A stretch of 64,000 nucleotides of DNA, from NCBI GenBank assembly GCA_035236585.1, contig CP141127.1, forward strand, positions 68,181,495 through 68,245,494, in the 5' to 3' direction. A program made the position numbers and the translations under genes. This document shows, in pieces, positions 24,601 to 37,197 of this stretch. Positions within the stretch are counted from its first letter, which is position 1, and each line of letters starts with the position of its first letter. The notes under the pieces are model-generated. The model saw only the letters and a list, made by a program, of their open reading frames with translations. It made no database searches and was not told where the DNA came from. Source of the DNA: Warburgia ugandensis (Eukaryota > Streptophyta > Magnoliopsida > Canellales > Canellaceae).

Positions 24601-26459
24601 AAATAGAGTAGAAGATCTTAGATCAAATAGAAGATTTAAACCCTTGATCAAATATGATTCAAGGAAGAGAACCAAGATCATCCTCCTTATGGATGATCAA
24701 ACAACTAAACTTTGATCAAAGAAGAACTAGATGATAGAAGATCTATGCTCTAAATCTTTATCAACAAGTATATATGTTTGATCAAGGGATCTATGAAAGA
24801 TCATGATCAAAGAAAGGAATACACGTAGACTTAGAATAGAAAATACTTAGATTTGAAAGATTAAAAGATCATTCTAATCATCAGATCTATTGATCAATAA
24901 GATAGACACTATTCGAGGAAGATAGATCATGATAGGACAAAAGATCTAGGTCCTTTATATTAAAGGACAAGATTTGACAAAGTATATAGATAGAATTATT
25001 TAGATTGTAAATATATTGATAGTATGTATGGATTTACAGATTACATACATCAGTTAGGATTATGGAAGATTTGAAGAGATGGATAACTACTTGAAGGTAG
25101 GAAGATTTGATGAATGCATCTACATTGGATGTATATGTTGAATACATGATCTTCTGTCTAGAAATGTTGACAAGTGTAATGTTAATACTTGTATTAAATT
25201 CCCTAAAACCCTTATGATTCAGCAAAATGCATATGAAGTGGTTAAGTTAGAATTGTGGAAAAGACTCTAAGTGAATATGAAACTAGAAGATATTCCAGCC
25301 CTAAGTAAACATGTAGATTGTCTGATACGTATGAAACCTATTTTACATATAAGCATGGAGGCTTGTGGTTTTGTTTTAAACAGGCATAAGCCTGGGGGTG
25401 GTATGCTAGGGGGGTTATGAGGGTTTGATCACCCGCTTTCCAAAATTTGATGATATGATGATACGTTGCCCTATGAGAGGCTCTAAGTCGGGTGGGGCAA
25501 TTATGGGAAGGCCACCACTCTGAAAGTCCTGTCTCCCCATATGGGCAGTGACATAATATTTTCCACTGTGGTATTAGTGGTGAACAGGGTAGTTATCTGA
25601 GCATGCTAGTACGGATCAGATTGCAGCATGGTATTCCTATGATTATTTTACACTATGATGCATATGAGACAGGCATAATGAAATGCCTTATGTTTTGGCA
25701 TGATGAAATGCTAGGTAATTGTATATTACTAGTATTTTCTAAGAAGGAAAATTCCCACTATAGGACTAGATTAAATACTGATTTCTCATAGTGGAAAGAA
25801 TTGATCAGCTTTGTTGGGAATGTTATTTGACTACTTTCATAAATTTGATGGATTTACCCATATACAATATGTATAAGGATGTACATATATGATAAAGTAA
25901 AGAGATTGATACATGAGTATGTTTGTGAATAACGAGATTATGAAGTATTAGAATTATACTGTCAAATTATTATGCTTCTTGAATCCCCTACCAAGCATAG
26001 CTTACTGAGATATTGTTAATGTTTGAACGTTAACAATATCTCATATATAGAAAAAGAGAGTTAGGAGCTAAAGATTGAAGAAGACTTGGGAGAGTAATCA
26101 TTAGGCTATACCCTTGAAGACATGTATTTTGTTTTGTTTGAGAGTATTGTATTGTAATGAGAGTTTCATTGTATGGTGAGCTTTGAGTTTTGGATTATGT
26201 ATTGTGGACAAGTATTGTAATGGATTTGAGCTGTATTGTGAACCACTTGATGGATTTTGGAATTTAATAAAAGTATATTCCTTTAATGGAATTTTATCTT
26301 GTACAAAAATTCTACTTATGTTATGTATGAAGTGATGACTTGGGTTTTTCAAAACAAGTTATAAAGAAAAAAAATTTTGCTACTTTGTTTTGAGAATTTT
26401 TTTTTACTACTAAGGTCCTTGCATCTGAAAAATGTGTTACAAAAACCCGGGTCGTCACA
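21641..26459 (+). repeat. Element A 3' LTR (4.8 kb)
   Basis: It is homologous to 12490-17102 along its whole length, beginning after the polypurine tract and ending CCCGGGTCGTCACA, and it carries the same doubled block near its start. The long GATC-rich middle part (about 23.2-25.0 kb) is nearly identical to the 5' copy. The right boundary is fixed by the TSD-like GTATG and by resumption of element C sequence. Confidence 0.9.
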
Positions 26460-27680
26460 GTATGATCCCTAAGAATGAATGCCATTACCAAGACCATTAG
26501 AAATAGTGCACCTTAATTCCTTCATATTTATATATGCATTAAGGTTATCTTCACTTTAAGATAAATAGGTCTTTAGATAGGATGGAATGTAGGCTTGGGA
26601 TAGGTTCTGAAAGAAAGGGTATAAGGATTCAATTTTCAAATATGAGTAGAGGTCTTCTATAAGTGTTATATAGATTTTTCTTTTGAATGTACTAAAGTGA
26701 ATATCTCTTCTAACTTTCCTTTTCCTCTTCAATTTTCTTTTTCTCGATATTTTTATTTTTCTGACCTTTCTTCGTATTTATTTTTTTCTTTGAGGCAAAG
26801 ACTTTTCTATGTAAACACTTTGACATTTTTCACTTTTTAGATATTTGTCCTTTTTCAAATTTTTCTCTATTCATTTTTTAAAGATAGTTATTGGATATTT
26901 TATTATTATTTTGGTTTAAGGTAAATAGGGTTTTGAAAAGAAAAGTCATACTAAGAGGTTCAAAGAGTCTAACAATGAAGGACTATATCATTTTTTAGTT
27001 TTCTTAGTCGTTATCAGATTCAATAACTGTTTAGGAAAGTAAGTTAGTATTATTACTATAATTCTTTGCAATTGACAAAAACAAAGATAGCGAGATCTTT
27101 CAAATAGTATACATTAAAGAAAATTTGGAATTAGATATATCCCTTAGAAAGATGATATTCTCTAAAACTCACTTGGGTGTATAGGTCTCTACTAATTTGT
27201 CTCAGGATCTCTAAGTCATAACCATCTATTAGTCTAGACTATGAACTTTTGTGCAAGTGTTTTCTTCGATTTAACTTTCATAAAATACTTTAAGACATGA
27301 ATAAAATGAAGAATTATCTATATACATTTCTATTAAGAAGTTAAAGTAGAGAAATACTAAGCTCATGAAAATCCAATTCTCATCACAATTAAGGAACTTT
27401 AACATTAAAATCTCAAATCTTAGAAAACTTTTTTTTTTTTTTTCAAAATACAAGAAAACTCAAAAATCTCATACTTATCTACACCCCTCAACTGAACAAA
27501 ACATTGTCTCCAATGTTTTAAAACATAGGACCTTATATGATAAATGTGTAATGTAAAATAATGAGAATCTCTAAAAACCTTGGGTTGTCCCCTAGTGAGC
27601 ACTAAGTTTAATGTCTTCAGCCAGACATGTAGTTCCATGATGAATGAAAATTTAATCATGAATACTGGTATTAGGGAACA
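26460..27680 (-). other. Element C 3' non-coding region, second half
   Basis: About 1.2 kb of AT-rich sequence with pyrimidine-rich runs lies between the integrase end and the insertion point of A, including a long T run at about 27428-27444. Short open readings exist on both strands, but none resembles an envelope-like or other known protein. Confidence 0.6.
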
Positions 27681-27682
27681 TA

Positions 27683-28770
27683 CTATAGTGGGCCATGGTA
27701 TGCAGGTTCATCTAGCAAGATTTCTTCTGCTTCAGGGTTAACCAACTCTAGATAGGGTATCAACATTTGGCCATTGACTTTAGAAATCTGTTCATTCTTT
27801 TCTATCTCAATAGCCTCGTGAGGGTAAATAATAGGTACTATATAGGGTCCAGTCCATCGAGATTGAAGTTTTCCAAGGAATAGATGCGTTGTAGTATTAT
27901 ACAAAAGGGCCTTTTGTCCTAGGATGAAGAACTTTTGCAGGATGTATCTATCATGATGGCTTTTTATGCAATCTTTATAGATTTTGACTGACTTATATGC
28001 ATATTTTCTCTAGCTCATTCAACTCATTAAGTTGGAGTTTTCTATGGATTCCAATAGTATCTAGGTCAAAATTGAGCTTTTCAATGGCCTACTATGCTCT
28101 ATGCTCAAGTTCTACTGAGAGGTGGCAAGCCTTTCCATTGACCAAGCGGTAGGGTGACATGCCTAAAGGGATTTGAGATGTAGTATGATATAGCCTATAA
28201 AGCATCACTAAGTCTCAAAGAACAAATTTTCCTATTTGGATTGACTGTCTTTTCTAAATTTTGCTTAATCTCCCTATTTGATAATTCTACCTATCCACTA
28301 GTATGAGAATGATAAGGAGTAGAAATTTTATGGATAACACCATATTTTTTTCATTAGGTTCTTAAACACTCTATTGCAAAAGTGTTTCATCCCATTACTA
28401 ATTATGGCTTGTGTACCAAAGTGCGCAAATAGAGTTTCCTTTAAGAACTTGACCACTACCTTGTGATCGTTGGTCTTGCATGGTATAGCTTCCACCCATT
28501 TCAATACATAGTCCACTCAAACAAGGATGTACATATAATCAAAAGATTTAGGATGTACATAGTCCACTCAAACATCAAAAGGCTCAATGATAAGAATGGG
28601 TTTAAGGGCATCATTTTTCTTTTTCATATGCTCCATAAATATTGATATATGCATGTGAATCCCTAAAAATGGTGGGCCAATAAAACCACACTACAAAATC
28701 TTTGCAATTGTCTTTCTAGAACTGAAATGGCCACAACATACATGATCATGACAAAAGGACATGATTTTAT
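27683..28770 (-). pseudogene. Element C integrase remnant
   Basis: Read on the minus strand, the zinc-finger part (CHDHVCCGHFSSRKTIAKIL) is at about 28760-28690. The core begins MDYVLKWVEAIPCKTNDHKV, then VVKFLKETLFAHFGTQAII at 28516-28380. The C-terminal end is LFLGKLQSRWTGPYIVP with VNGQMLIPYLE at 27904-27740. 'GKL.SRW.GP..V....P.GA.EI' and 'VNG..L.PYLE' are characteristic of Athila/Tat integrase tails. No chromodomain follows, unlike element A. It is broken at several points. Confidence 0.87.
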
Positions 28771-28899
28771 GATGTTTATTATCTTATATGCATCTCCTAA
28801 TGACCTGATCAAGACAATACTTAAACAAGTATAGATAGTCCCATGTAAAGTGTTTGAACTTAGTAGTGAATATTTTTCTATCTTGTTTAGAACAATGAG

Positions 28900-30080
28900 T
28901 AAGCATTTGACTTGTGGTAAGATAATTGATTATATCTGCATACCAAGGTAATTAGGAAATGTGCAACAATTGTTCAACTGGAAATATTTTTGTTGTAGGA
29001 ACATTCTCGCTAGTAGACTCCACAACGAACCTGGATAAATGATTTGTAATTTTGGAGCCTTTCTTATCCCAAAATTTTAAATCAGACTCCTTTAGTAAAA
29101 GTATCCATTAGATCAGCCTAGGTTTTGCATATTCCTTTGAAAGAAGGTATTTCAACATTGCATGATTCGAATAGACAATGACCTTAGATCTTAGCAGGCA
29201 AAATCTAAACTTATCCAAGGTAAAGGCAACTACCAACAACTCTATTTCTATAGTGGAAAATTTGAGTGTCTTTCTAGCATAATATATCATATGGGGAGTT
29301 TATTAATACATTGCCCGAACACAACGCCGATCATGTAGCCTAAAGCATCACACGTCATTTCAAATGGTTCACTCCTATCTGGGGGTAGCATAATAGGTGT
29401 AGAAGTTATTTCAGCCTTTAGGTGCTCAAATGCTTTTAATAATCATCATCAAAGTCAAAATTTGCCTCCTTCACAAGTAAATTACATAAGGGCTCAGTAA
29501 TTTTACTAAAGTCCTTGACCAATCATCAATAGAAACCTCCTCCTAGCCTAAAAAGGAGCAAATTTCCTTCACTGAAGAGGAAGGTTAGAGATTAAAATCT
29601 ACTTTGGCTTTGTTTACTTCTATGCCATTGTGTGATATGATATGGCCTAGAACAATGCCATTTTGTACAATGAAATGACATTTTTCCTGGTTTAACACTA
29701 AATTATTTTCCTAACACCTAGTAAGGACAAGTTTTAAATGGTGTAGGCTCGTCAAATGAAGATCTAAATAATGAGAAATCAACCAAAAATCTCTCCACCA
29801 TATAAAAAAATATGCTCAACATACACCTTAGAAAAGTAGTTGGAGCATTGCAAAGTCCAAAGGCATACGATGGTAAGCAAAGATCCCAAAAGGCTAGGTG
29901 AAGGTAGTCTTCTCTTGGTCCTCAAGTGTTATGGGGATTCAGTTATATCTCACTACCTCCTTCAGATTAGAGTTTAGTCTCCTTTGTGTTTTCCTAGATG
30001 GTTTAACATTCTCTTTTAGGTTAATTATATGCATACACATAGTAGGGCTAATCCCTTTGATGTCCGCTATGGTCCCCCCT
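28900..30080 (-). pseudogene. Element C reverse transcriptase and RNase H remnant
   Basis: On the minus strand, RT is readable at about 29880-29440: AFGLCNAPTTFLRCMLSIF, MVERFLVDF, KMSFHCTKW and GGGFYR with VKDFSKITEPL. RNase H follows at 29290-29110: MIYYARKTLKFSTIEIELLV, VAFTLDKFRFCLLRSKVIVY and SNHAMLKYLLSKEYAKPRLI. These match the Athila/Tat consensus ('AFGLCNAPATFQRCM', 'ELLAVVFALDKFR.YL.GSKVIVYTDH'). It is decayed, with many breaks. Confidence 0.88.
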
Positions 30081-31140
30081 AAGGTTGTCATATGTTCTTT
30101 GAGAATATCAAGACGCTTCCCTTCCTATTCTTTATCTAAATTAGAGGCTATGTTTATAGCTCTTAAGCAAGAATATTTCATATTGTCAAGAAAAGGCTTA
30201 AGGATTAAGGTAGGTGGTTTTTCTAGAGATAGTACTAGGATAGAATTGGAAGGAGGAAGTGGTTGCACTTGAGGTCCCCATTTGGAGGTATCCATTGTAG
30301 GTGTAGCATCTAAAACCTTATTTACCTCATTAATGGACTTTTCTACGTCAAAGTCTAGAAAAGATGATGGTAGATTAGTATCTTGAAGTAATCCTTCAAT
30401 TAAATTAACTACATAAGAATCATCCAGGTCTAGATGCTGATGGTCGGCAATTAAAACATTGAGATTGACTTTTATATTGTTGGAAGATAACTTCATCACA
30501 CTATTTCTACAATTGATGATGGCATTGGACATTGCCAAAATAGGTGTCTAAGAATTATTGGGATTTTACTACCAGGGTCCTACACAGGCTGGGTATCCAT
30601 GACAATAAAATCTACAATAAAGTAAAACTAGTCCACCTATATTAGAACATCTTGAGCATATCATGTTTAATCTTTATTAATCTATTTGCTAGCTACAAGG
30701 TGGTATTGGTTGGCTTAATATCACCAAGCCCAAGTTGTTTGTAGGTAGAAATGGGCAATAGATTTATGCTAGCCCTATCAGTGACATGGTTTCTTATAAC
30801 ATAAGAAATGGTAGGACAACTTGGATCTCTAAACTTGGGAGGGGTCTGGTGCTAGATCAAAGAGATGACCTGCTTGGTGAGGAATGTTTTCTTTCTCACA
30901 TTGAGCTTGCTCTTTTGTGTGAAGAGCTCTTTAAGAAATTTGGTATAAGCAGGGATGTCTTTAATAGCATTGAGTAATGGGATATTTATTTGAACATGCT
31001 TAAACACATCCATTATCTCATTAATATTTGTTCCTTTCTTAGCCTATTTAATATCTAAAGGAAAGATGCTTTAGGCACATTAGGTGCTTCCACTATAGGC
31101 TCAAATAGAGTAGGAGCTTTCTATCTTTTCTCTCTCTTGT
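30081..31140 (-). pseudogene. Element C protease/linker region remnant
   Basis: A readable segment at 30538-30125 ends KPFLDNMKYSCLRAINIAS, the stretch just before RT in Athila/Tat elements ('LKPLP..LKY.FLG....P'). The acidic part before it (LDLDDSYVVNLIEG, LDFDVEKSINEVNKVLD) is a typical linker. The protease itself should lie at about 30.6-30.95 kb; I see only fragments of it. Confidence 0.65.
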
Positions 31141-32760
31141 GTTTTAGCTCATTCATTCTCCTTTAGTTTTTCCGCAGTCTGCCATACCTTGTTATCAACC
31201 TGACAGCCACTCCTAAGGGTAATGATGGACTTTGCTTGCTCATGTGGTCTACTTGGACTTGACCCTATTTCAAAATGGACCTTAGGGTTTGGAATTGGAT
31301 GACTAGGAAACTGTCTCTTTTCTCTATCATCCAATGCAATTGACAACTAGCTCATTCGCATTTCTAATAAGGCAATAGCTTAGGAATTTACAATTGATCT
31401 CTATCTACTCTCATTTTGGATTTTACACAAGGGCTTATTAGTCTCCTCCTATTTCATAAGGATCAACTCTATATTATCCTCAACTGATGGTTTCTTTGGT
31501 TGTTGAGAAAGCTGAAAACTAGGTGGCTACAGGGGAACTAAAGCTTTAAGAAAGGTTCATTCAGGGGATTCATATATGGACCTCCTAATAATTGTCCTTT
31601 GACCATGACAAGTTAGGATGCCTAGCTCATCTTGGATTGTAGGTCTCAAATTAAGGATTATTGCTAAGATTGTGATATGCATTTAGAGCATACACTTGTT
31701 CTAAAAGATGTTTAACATATACACTATTAGATGGACAAGTTGAAATTAAATGTGTTGGGTTAGAACAAAACTCTTGTGAAGGTTTCGTGGATGTATTGGC
31801 AGTCATGAAGGCATCTAGTTTGACATTCATTGTCTGGAACATATTGTCAAACTTGTCCAAATGTCCCTCCATAGTATTTGTCCTAAAAGGGTTATCTGTG
31901 GTCACTCATATTTCATACATGCCTCCTTTTTTTTTAGTTTGGGTATTTATCTCTCTCTCTCTCTCTCCAGGAATTCTCTATTAGAGTTTGGTAGAACTAT
32001 TGGGGCTTTATCTCATTTTTCAACATGAGGCCCTACCACTATTTGCATCAACCATTTGTCTATTTTAAGCTGCTAGTGTCTCATAGAAGTACTGAGCTTA
32101 TTGCCATTTTCAAATCCATGGTAGGGACACTTTTGCAACAATTCTTTCCACCTGTCCTAACATTTATAATATTGTTCACCATCTCTTTGCTAGGAATTGA
32201 GAATATCCCTACTAAGGGCATTAGTCTTATTGAAGGGGAAGAATTTGTTCAAAAATCTTTTAGACAACTGGTCCCACATAGTAATGAAACTAACTTCTAA
32301 AAAATTCAGCCATAATTTGGTCTTATCTTTTAATGACAAAGGGAGCAATCTAAGTCAAATAGAATTATCCAAAATATTTTGAAACTTGAATGTAGCCAAA
32401 TATCAAGGAAGTCTTTGATATGTAGGTATGGATCCTCTCTCTCTCGACCATAAAATGTAGGGAGTAACTATATAACTCCAGGTTTAAGGTCAAAGTGGTC
32501 TGCATTGGTGGGTGGTAAGGTGATGGATGATAGAGTATTTAGTTGGAGTGGTGCTTAGAAATCTCTAATGGCCCTGTGCTCAACTACTACTATGGGGTCT
32601 GCCATGGAGTTAGGAAGTTGATTTTCTCACCCCTTGGCTATGGGTATTCTCAATCTCAGTATCCAATGTACTAACTCATCATTTTGAGATAGACGACCTT
32701 GCATAGACTAGGATGAAAACCAATCTAAATGATACAACCTAAATCTAAATGTGACTCATA
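31140..32760 (-). pseudogene. Element C gag remnant
   Basis: Minus-strand fragments fit Athila/Tat gag: LPLSLKDKTKLWLNFL, TMWDQLSKRFLNKFFPFNKT and LLQKCPYHGFENG at about 32.4-32.1 kb. The C-terminal part with KFDNMFQTMNVKLDAF and a NPTHLISTCPS/EQVYALNAYHNLSNNP segment is at 31905-31651, and a basic tail (ITLRSGCQVDNKV) near 31230. The order and strand agree with the pol remnants downstream. It is broken at many points. Confidence 0.8.
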
Positions 32761-33844
32761 ACTCTATATGATGCACAATCAATCCTAGTGGTTCACTATC
32801 AATCTATTTTCATAATCTTTGTTAATCTATAGGGTGGTAGCTTTTAGGCCTAGACCTAGATAGCTCCTCCTTTAATCCAAGCTTGGCTATTGCTTTATTA
32901 GTTATGTCTTACTCAAGGTGGTTAATACAATTCTCATGGAAGAAGGCATTTAGACCTCAACAACCATTAATGAAAGGAATGGGAAAATCACTTGAATTTT
33001 GCACACTCACTATAACTACAATGATCAAGTGTTGCTGGACTAAGAATAGATCTCCTCCTTCTAAAAGGGTCCTACAAGCTTGAAACCCTTAGTCACTTGC
33101 TACTTGATTTTAAATTAAGCTTTTAATGGTTGGGATCACGAACATATAAGGATTGATTTGATTATCTAGGTGGGCCAAGGATCTAGTGATGAAATCCAAT
33201 CCTTATCTTATGAGGGTTCCTATGGAGCCCTTCCTATTAATATGTTCCATCCACCATAAAGTAGTAAACATACAACGCAATTACAAAGGAAGGAAGCCAA
33301 TGCTTACTTACATGCTATCTAATAAAGTAACCTTTGTTAAATAGATCTACTCTAATGCAACAACCTAAATAACATGCAACAAGTATAATGAATGACCTTA
33401 ATCTATATAAATTATACTACCATCCAATGATGCAAACTACATTAAATGCAACTAAACCAAGAAAATAAAATAAAGTGAAGGTAAGTCATAGTGAGGTTTC
33501 TGATGAAGATCAAGTGTGGACCACCATAACCTGCATTTGGCTTGTATTTTTACAACACATTTAAAATTGAATAATAAATTACAAATTATAATGGGGCCCC
33601 AATATAAGTTCACTCAAAAACCTATTTTAAGAAAGCATGGAAATCCTAATTGAGTCAATGAAGATTTGGTCCAAAGGATAGTTGCCGCTCCTTTTGCCAA
33701 ATTTTGCTTACACAAAAACAGAGAAACATGGTCAATTTGTGAGAAATTAGCAAAACATGCAAAAACCCTAATCTAGTACAACCTAAAACTATGACTAGTA
33801 ATAAACAATCTAAACAAAGACCTAATCATAAATTCATTACGATT
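32761..33844 (-). other. Element C 5' leader
   Basis: About 1.1 kb between the gag start and the primer site. No readable gene on either strand; it contains the ordinary AT-rich untranslated leader of the element. Confidence 0.6.
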
Positions 33845-33865
33845 CCCTAGCAACTTTGCCAAAAA
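33845..33865 (-). other. Element C primer-binding site, split from its LTR by element B
   Basis: The minus strand reads TTTTTGGCAAAGTTGCTAGG. This is a decayed form of TTTTTGGCGCCGTTGCCGGG, the Asp-tRNA-type primer site of Athila/Tat elements. Its own LTR end is 20 kb away at 54432 because element B inserted in the T run between them. Confidence 0.75.
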
Positions 33866-35619
33866 TGTAACAACCTCAAATTTTGAGTTAATTTCTAGGT
33901 AATTATAACATATTTTTATAGGAATAAAAATGAAATTCAATTGCTTAGAACTTCACTTTCAAGGATGTGAGCCCCCTTGAAAACTTAAAAATTGGATTTA
34001 AAATAATAAAAAATGAAAACTAATAATGACACTAATTTTGAGTGAAACAAAGATCGAAGTGAAAAATGCTCAAAAAAATTTACTAATTTAGGGGTTCTAA
34101 ATCGATAACAACACCCCTCCCCCAAACTTCACCCTAAAGCAACATGAAGAAGACGACTTGATGCGTGCCAAAGGTAGTTTGATATGTGATGAACCAAAGG
34201 GGGCGGGCGGGGGGTGTGGAGGGACGGAGGAAGAGAGGGAAACCTGGCGACCCCTAGCTTTCCTCCATTTGGATTTTTTGTTGACGAGCTCCTTGATAGG
34301 AATTACTCACCACTGTCCACCCACCACTGATCGGATCTCCATCTCCGATGGTAAAAACCCTTGACTTCGCTCTCTCTTTTTGGTCCCTAGCAGTCCTAGG
34401 CAATGACTAAGCCAGGGATGCTGGCCACTGTTGGTACTCTTCTCCTCTTCTTTCTCTCTTCCTCATTTTTTGGTATCAGAGCTTAGATTCTATTCATTCA
34501 CAACCAGTCGCAACGTAAAGTCACTGAGAGCCCACAAAACAAGGAGAGTATCATTATGGAGTAGTGTACCTCTTTGGGGAAATGGTTAGAATGAGAAGAG
34601 TATGTGGGTAAGTTTCATTAAGTTGAAGCATTTGCGTGTGATAAAAGATCCATTTTCATGGACAATATCCTAAGAGTTTGAGTTTTAACTTAGATGCTGA
34701 GTATAGAGGTTTGGAGAGTATGACAACTATAGTATAATAGTAAGTTGAGAATAATTAACTATAGGATTAGGAGGTGGTCATTATAATGAAAATCCCTTGG
34801 AAACTTTGAATCATAGGATTAGTCAGAAAACATAGTGGAACTTTACCACTAAAAATTGAGGTGTTATGAAAGATCAGTAGTAAAAATTTTCATCATGAAA
34901 TGCGATGAATGAGATAAATGATTTATAACAGTAATTTAAGTTTAAATAATGAATTTAAACCAACTTAGAGAAATACGCATAACTTTATTAAGTAAAATAT
35001 AGTTAGAGAATAATGGAAATGTGGCAGAGAATAACCAATGTGATGTGGAAGCGAACAAAATAAATTAATTAATTAAATAAGTAAGATAGGGTGACTATCT
35101 AAATATAAATCTTAGAAATGGTTGATGTTATAATTAATGATAGCTTTGAATCAAGTTCTTTATAAGAGGATAAACTTGAAAATTATCAACTCTCTATGAA
35201 AGAACTTGGTTAAAGTAAAAATTTGACAATTCAATGGAATTTTTAAGAGAAATAAGAAAGATAAAAAAAAAGGACTTTAAAGAAAAGAATAGGAAATCGT
35301 AGGATTTTGCATGGAAATTTGGTTAAAAGACTAGACACTTACACAAAGATAATTGGAAGAGAAATAAATAAAAAAGATGGGTAGAAGTAAAGTAAGAAAT
35401 TATGATTCTAACATGTAAGTGAGAAATAGTTATAGGTAAAATTTTCAAAGATTAGTAACCTATTCTATGTAAGTGGTAAATAAGAACGGAAACCCTTGGT
35501 TAAACTAAATCGTGAAATTAGTCTAGCCTATACCATAACTTAGAACTAAGATTAATAAGTAGACGAAAATAATGACAGGAGACAATTTCAAGAACAAAAT
35601 TTCTATAAAGAGGGAAGAA
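33866..35619 (+). repeat. Element B unit 1
   Basis: The longest unit (1754 bp). Its LTR segment contains extra sequence near the middle that is absent from units 2-7 but is matched, diverged, in the long terminal LTR. The primer site TGGTATCAGAGC is at 34471-34482. The polypurine tract AGAGGGAAGA precedes unit 2. Confidence 0.88.
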
Positions 35620-37197
35620 TGTAACAACCTCAAATTTTGAGTTAATTTCTAGGTAACTGTAACACATTTTAATTGGAATGAAGATAGAAATTGAATTTCA
35701 AGGAAGTGACCCCCTTGAAAACACAAAATTTGGATTTGAAACTATCAAAATTGAAATTAATCTTCCAGACGATTCCAATGACACTAATTTTGTGAGAAAT
35801 GGAGATCGGGGTGGAGGGACGGAGGAAGAGAGGGAAACCTGGCAACCCTTAGCTTTCCTCCATTTGGACTTTTTGTTGACGAGCTCCTTGATAGGAATTA
35901 CTCACCACCGTCCACCCACCACTGATCGGATCTCCATCTCCGATGGTAAAAACCCTTGACTTCGCTCTTTCTTTTTGGTCCCTGGCAGTCCTAGGCAATG
36001 ACTATGCCAGGGATGCTGGCCACTGCTGGTACTCTTCTCCTCTTCTTTCTCTCTTCCTCATTTTTTGTTATCAGAGCTTAGATTCTATCCATTCAGAACC
36101 AGTCGCAACCCACAAAACAAGGAGAGTATCATTATGGAGTAGTGTGACTCTTTGAGGAAATGGTTGGAATGAGAAGATTATGTGGGTAAGTATCATTAAG
36201 TTGAAGCATTTGTGTGTGATGAAAGGTCCATTTTCATGGACAATATCCTAAGAGTTTGAGTTTTAACTTAGATGCTGAGTATAGAGGTTTGGAGACTAAG
36301 ACAACTATAGTATAATACTAAGTTGATAATAATTAACTATAGGATTAGGAGATGGTCATTATAATGAAAATCCCTTGGAAACATGGAATCATAGGATTAG
36401 TCAAAAAACATAGTGGAACTTTACCACTAAAAATTGAGGTGTTATGAAAGATTAGTAGCAAAAATTTTCATCATGAAATGCGATGAATGAGATAAATGAT
36501 TTATAACAGTAATTTAAGTTTAAATAATGAATTTAAACCAACTTAGAGAAATACGCATAACTTCATTAAGTAAAATATAGTAAGAGAATAATGGAAATGT
36601 GTTGGAGAATAACCAATGTGAAGTGGAAGCAAAAAAAATTAATTAATTAATTAAATAAGTAAGATAGGGTGACTATCCAAATATAAGTCTTAGAAATAGT
36701 TGATGTTATAATTAGTAATAGCTTTGAATCAAGTTCTTTATAAGAGGATAAACTTGAAAATTATCAACTATCTACGAAAGAACTTGGTTAAACAAAAAAT
36801 TTGACAACTCAATGGAATTTTAAAGAGAAATAAGAAAGATTAGAAAAAAGGACTTGAAAGAAAAGAATAGGAAATCGTAGGATTTTGCATGGAAACTTGG
36901 TTAAAAGACTAGACACTTACACAAAGATAATTGGAAGAGAAATATATAAAAAAGATGGGTAGAAGTAAAGTAAGGAATTATGATTGTAACATGTAAGTGA
37001 GAAAAAGTTATAGTTAAAATTTTCAAAGATTAGTAACCTATTCTATGTAAGTGGTAAACAAGAAAGGAAACCCTTGGTTAAACTAAATCGTGAAATTAGT
37101 CTAGCTTATACCATAACTTAGAACTAAGATTAATAAGTAGATGAAAATAATGACATGAGACAATTTCGAGAACAAAATTTCTATAAAGAGGGAAGAA
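35620..37197 (+). repeat. Element B unit 2
   Basis: 1578 bp. Primer-site region near 36066. It shares a block of private variants with unit 4 (GGAGACTAAGACAACTATAG and AAACATGGAATCATAGG contexts near 36290-36400). Confidence 0.88.

Larger units (their letters stand above)
12490..26459 (+). mobile_element. Element A: Tekay/Del-like chromovirus (Ty3/gypsy), nearly complete layout, broken
   Basis: Long LTRs (12490-17102 and 21641-26459) flank a gag-pol in the order gag, protease, RT, RNase H, integrase and chromodomain. A Met-type primer site lies at 17104-17116 and a polypurine tract at 21631-21640. The flanking 5-mers are GTACG (12485-12489) and GTATG (26460-26464), a TSD with one difference. 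The RT block and the C-terminal chromodomain place it among chromoviruses, closest to the Tekay/Del lineage. Sampled LTR stretches look about 95% alike by eye, so it is moderately young. The coding region carries roughly ten breaks. It inserted in the 3' non-coding part of element C. Confidence 0.93.

Noticed and set aside
26460-27680. An envelope-like gene of element C, as some Athila elements have.
   Set aside because: Only short readings on both strands, with no membrane-segment pattern and too little space.
31940-31972. The CT-repeat as a regulatory GAGA-type site.
   Set aside because: A short microsatellite inside decayed gag sequence; no support for function.
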